From assembly GCA_040755035.1 (NCBI GenBank), contig JBFMBU010000042.1, forward strand, positions 1-5,699: 5,699 bases of DNA. The letters are read 5' to 3'. The DNA comes from RBG-13-43-22 sp040755035. Its GTDB lineage: Bacteria > Desulfobacterota > RBG-13-43-22. Both the position numbers and the translations under genes were made by a program. The notes beneath the pieces were generated by a model that saw only the letters and a program-made list of their open reading frames with translations, made no database searches and was not told the origin of the DNA. Below are positions 5,686-5,699 of this stretch, piece after piece. Within the stretch, counting starts at the first letter, position 1, and each line of letters begins with the position of its first letter.

Positions 5686-5699
5686 ATTCATGTTTCATG
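5686..5699. repeat. Second heptamer duplication (ATTCATG, TTTCATG) at window edge
   Basis: Two 7-bp units differing at one base, reading CATGAAA CATGAAT on the minus strand, sit 10 bp beyond the GTTCGG tract. The window ends within the repeat, so the array may continue. Two units alone could be chance; the shared 7-bp period with the neighbouring tract is what makes it notable. Confidence 0.45.

Noticed and set aside
5621..5692. Possible short leader peptide on the minus strand starting MNKDLL and running through the heptamer tract
   Set aside because: It has no visible ribosome-binding site, overlaps the next gene's start and carries no attenuator-like codon run; too short to support.

Overview
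The window reads as one bacterial operon transcribed entirely from the minus strand (right to left), followed by a short AT-rich gap at the left edge. The coding DNA is moderately GC-rich. The style suggests an anaerobic Desulfobacterota-like (deltaproteobacterial) genome: heptanucleotide GTTCGG(C/A) tandem tracts, a Cys-rich orphan protein and a 5'-deoxynucleoside salvage cluster. This is an impression from the sequence only; no marker gene settles the taxonomy.

Order of transcription: (1) a 129-residue Cys-rich protein of unknown function; (2) a Nudix hydrolase fused to a purine nucleoside phosphorylase (PNP); (3) and (4) two tandem, clearly paralogous amidohydrolases of the 5'-methylthioadenosine (MTA)/S-adenosylhomocysteine (SAH) deaminase family (MtaD/DadD); (5) an uncharacterised multi-pass membrane protein. 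The junctions are tight: a GTGA stop/start overlap, a 21-bp gap, a 42-bp gap and a 14-nt overlap. Co-transcription and translational coupling are therefore likely. The longest open frames of genes 2 and 5 begin at TTG codons. I prefer internal starts that fit the junctions better: GTG at 5250 and ATG at 1139.

The core chemistry forms a pathway. The deaminases would convert an adenosine-type by-product of S-adenosylmethionine (MTA, SAH or 5'-deoxyadenosine) to its inosine analogue. The PNP keeps the Asn typical of 6-oxopurine-specific enzymes, and it lacks the His that normally binds the ribose 5'-OH. It could then split the inosine analogue into hypoxanthine and a 5-modified ribose-1-phosphate. 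This is the deaminate-then-phosphorolyse route known for methylthioinosine in Pseudomonas aeruginosa, rather than direct MTA phosphorolysis. The Nudix half resembles ADP-ribose pyrophosphatases, but its link to this route is unknown.

Non-coding features are heptamer tandem repeats upstream of gene 1, a related tract embedded in the 5' coding end of the second deaminase, and a 12-bp perfect inverted repeat at the left edge. I found no RNA genes, CRISPR arrays or insertion sequences, and no convincing terminator or promoter.
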